5,745 nucleotides of DNA, taken from contig JAEYWB010000515.1 in the NCBI GenBank assembly GCA_023429275.1, forward strand, positions 1 through 5,745. Reading direction: 5' to 3'. The position numbers and the translations under genes were made by a program. Shown one piece after another: positions 5,124 to 5,745 of the stretch (its first letter is position 1; each line of letters starts with the position of its first letter). A model generated the notes under the pieces. The model did no database searches and was not told the origin of the DNA. It worked only from the letters and a program-made list of their open reading frames with translations. This DNA is from Planctomycetota bacterium (GTDB lineage: Bacteria; Planctomycetota; Planctomycetia; Planctomycetales; Planctomycetaceae).

Positions 5124-5745
5124 ATGACGCCGGACCTTCGTGAGTTCCTGACGCTGGTGCCGATCGGCTTCCTCGTCGGCGCCTATGGGACGCTCGTCGG
5201 AGCGGGAGGGGGATCGATCCTCGTTCCGGTCCTGCTCCTCCTCAATCCGCACCAGGATCCGGCCGCGGTCACCGCCATTTCGCTCGCGGTGGTCTTTTTC
5301 AATGCCTACTCGGGGACGATTTCCTACGTCCGGATGGGGCGCGTCGACTTTCGGGCGGGGACGATCTTCAGCATCGCCGGAATTCCCGGAGCCGTTCTGG
5401 GAACGCTGCTGGTCCATGAGATCCCGAGGGCCTGGTTCGATCCAGTCTTCGGCCTGCTGCTGCTGGGAATCGGCGGATATCTGGTGGCAAACCCGCTCGG
5501 CTCGAGGGCCCGTCGAAGCCGGGAAGGGGACCCCTCGGAGCAGGCCGCGGGGCTGAACGACCGGCGGATGCTCGTTGGATCGATCGGGAGCGCCTACATC
5601 GGCGTCGTGTCGAGCCTGCTCGGGATCGGCGGAGGAATCATTCACGTCCCGTTTCTGATCCGCGGGCTCGACATGACGCCGCACGTGGCGACGGCGACGT
5701 CCCACTTCGTCCTGACGTTTGTCGCTCTCGTCGCGACCGTGACCC
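5124..5745 (+). CDS. TauE/SafE-family membrane permease, 3' end outside window
   Basis: The frame is open from ATG 5124 to the window end, giving 207 residues; the family usually has about 250-300. It shows the internal duplication of TauE/SafE (DUF81) transporters. The first-half signature is VGAYGTLVGAGGGSILVP (18-35) and the second-half copy is IGVVSSLLGIGGGIIHVP (159-176), each a small-residue and glycine-rich helix break. TATSHFV (190-196) matches the TS motif after the second signature. Hydrophobic spans lie near 12-38, 48-64, 79-97, 106-122, 150-173 and 187-207. A charged loop at 123-148 (RARRSREGD) separates the halves. Members export sulfite, sulfoacetate or related organosulfur anions, or take up sulfur compounds, across the inner membrane. 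The substrate here cannot be told, as no sulfur-metabolism gene is in view. It follows the small membrane protein by 11 bp. Confidence 0.9.
   Translation, partial: MTPDLREFLTLVPIGFLVGAYGTLVGAGGGSILVPVLLLLNPHQDPAAVTAISLAVVFFNAYSGTISYVRMGRVDFRAGTIFSIAGIPGAVLGTLLVHEIPRAWFDPVFGLLLLGIGGYLVANPLGSRARRSREGDPSEQAAGLNDRRMLVGSIGSAYIGVVSSLLGIGGGIIHVPFLIRGLDMTPHVATATSHFVLTFVALVATVT

Noticed and set aside
5094..5705. A 203-codon - strand frame opposite the permease
   Set aside because: The + strand encodes a clear TauE/SafE protein; this frame is a hydrophilic Arg/Asp-rich shadow.

Overview
The window looks like a chromosomal segment of a planctomycete, a high-GC bacterium. Support comes from a secreted HEAT-like protein of a type I associate with Planctomycetes, a PAS-GAF-receiver signalling protein, little use of Shine-Dalgarno sites, and intergenic spacers packed with short palindromic repeats. 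The assignment rests on protein style and memory, not on a database match.

Layout. Positions 3-86 hold the last 27 codons of an unrecognised + strand gene. It converges on a 404-residue secreted helical-repeat protein (170-1384, - strand), with a strong hairpin at 129-160 between the two stop codons. A 374-bp divergent spacer (1385-1758) carries the only strong Shine-Dalgarno site of the window, two adjacent palindromes and a convincing sigma-70-type promoter. That promoter drives a 578-residue PAS-GAF-pseudo-DHp-receiver protein (1759-3495, + strand). Its kinase core appears dead: the phospho-accepting His is replaced by Phe and there is no ATPase domain. A 340-bp convergent spacer (3496-3835) holds a near-perfect 23-bp inverted repeat and three copies of a REP-like palindrome. 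A KaiC/RecA-type ATPase follows on the - strand (3836-4723). The next spacer (4724-4905) has a tandem 13-mer, a small hairpin and a tRNA T-arm-like string. Last come a 68-residue single-span membrane protein (4906-5112) and a TauE/SafE-type permease cut by the window end (5124-5745). These two are probably one operon, with a very short 5' leader.

How the genes relate. Only the last two look co-transcribed. The signalling protein and the KaiC-like ATPase are neighbours in convergent orientation, and both have lost residues normally needed for catalysis or phosphotransfer. A functional link between them is only a hypothesis. I see no CRISPR array, integrase, transposase, complete RNA gene or defence cassette. 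The least ordinary content is the degenerate phosphorelay protein and the repeat-dense spacers. I do not claim a new multi-gene system.
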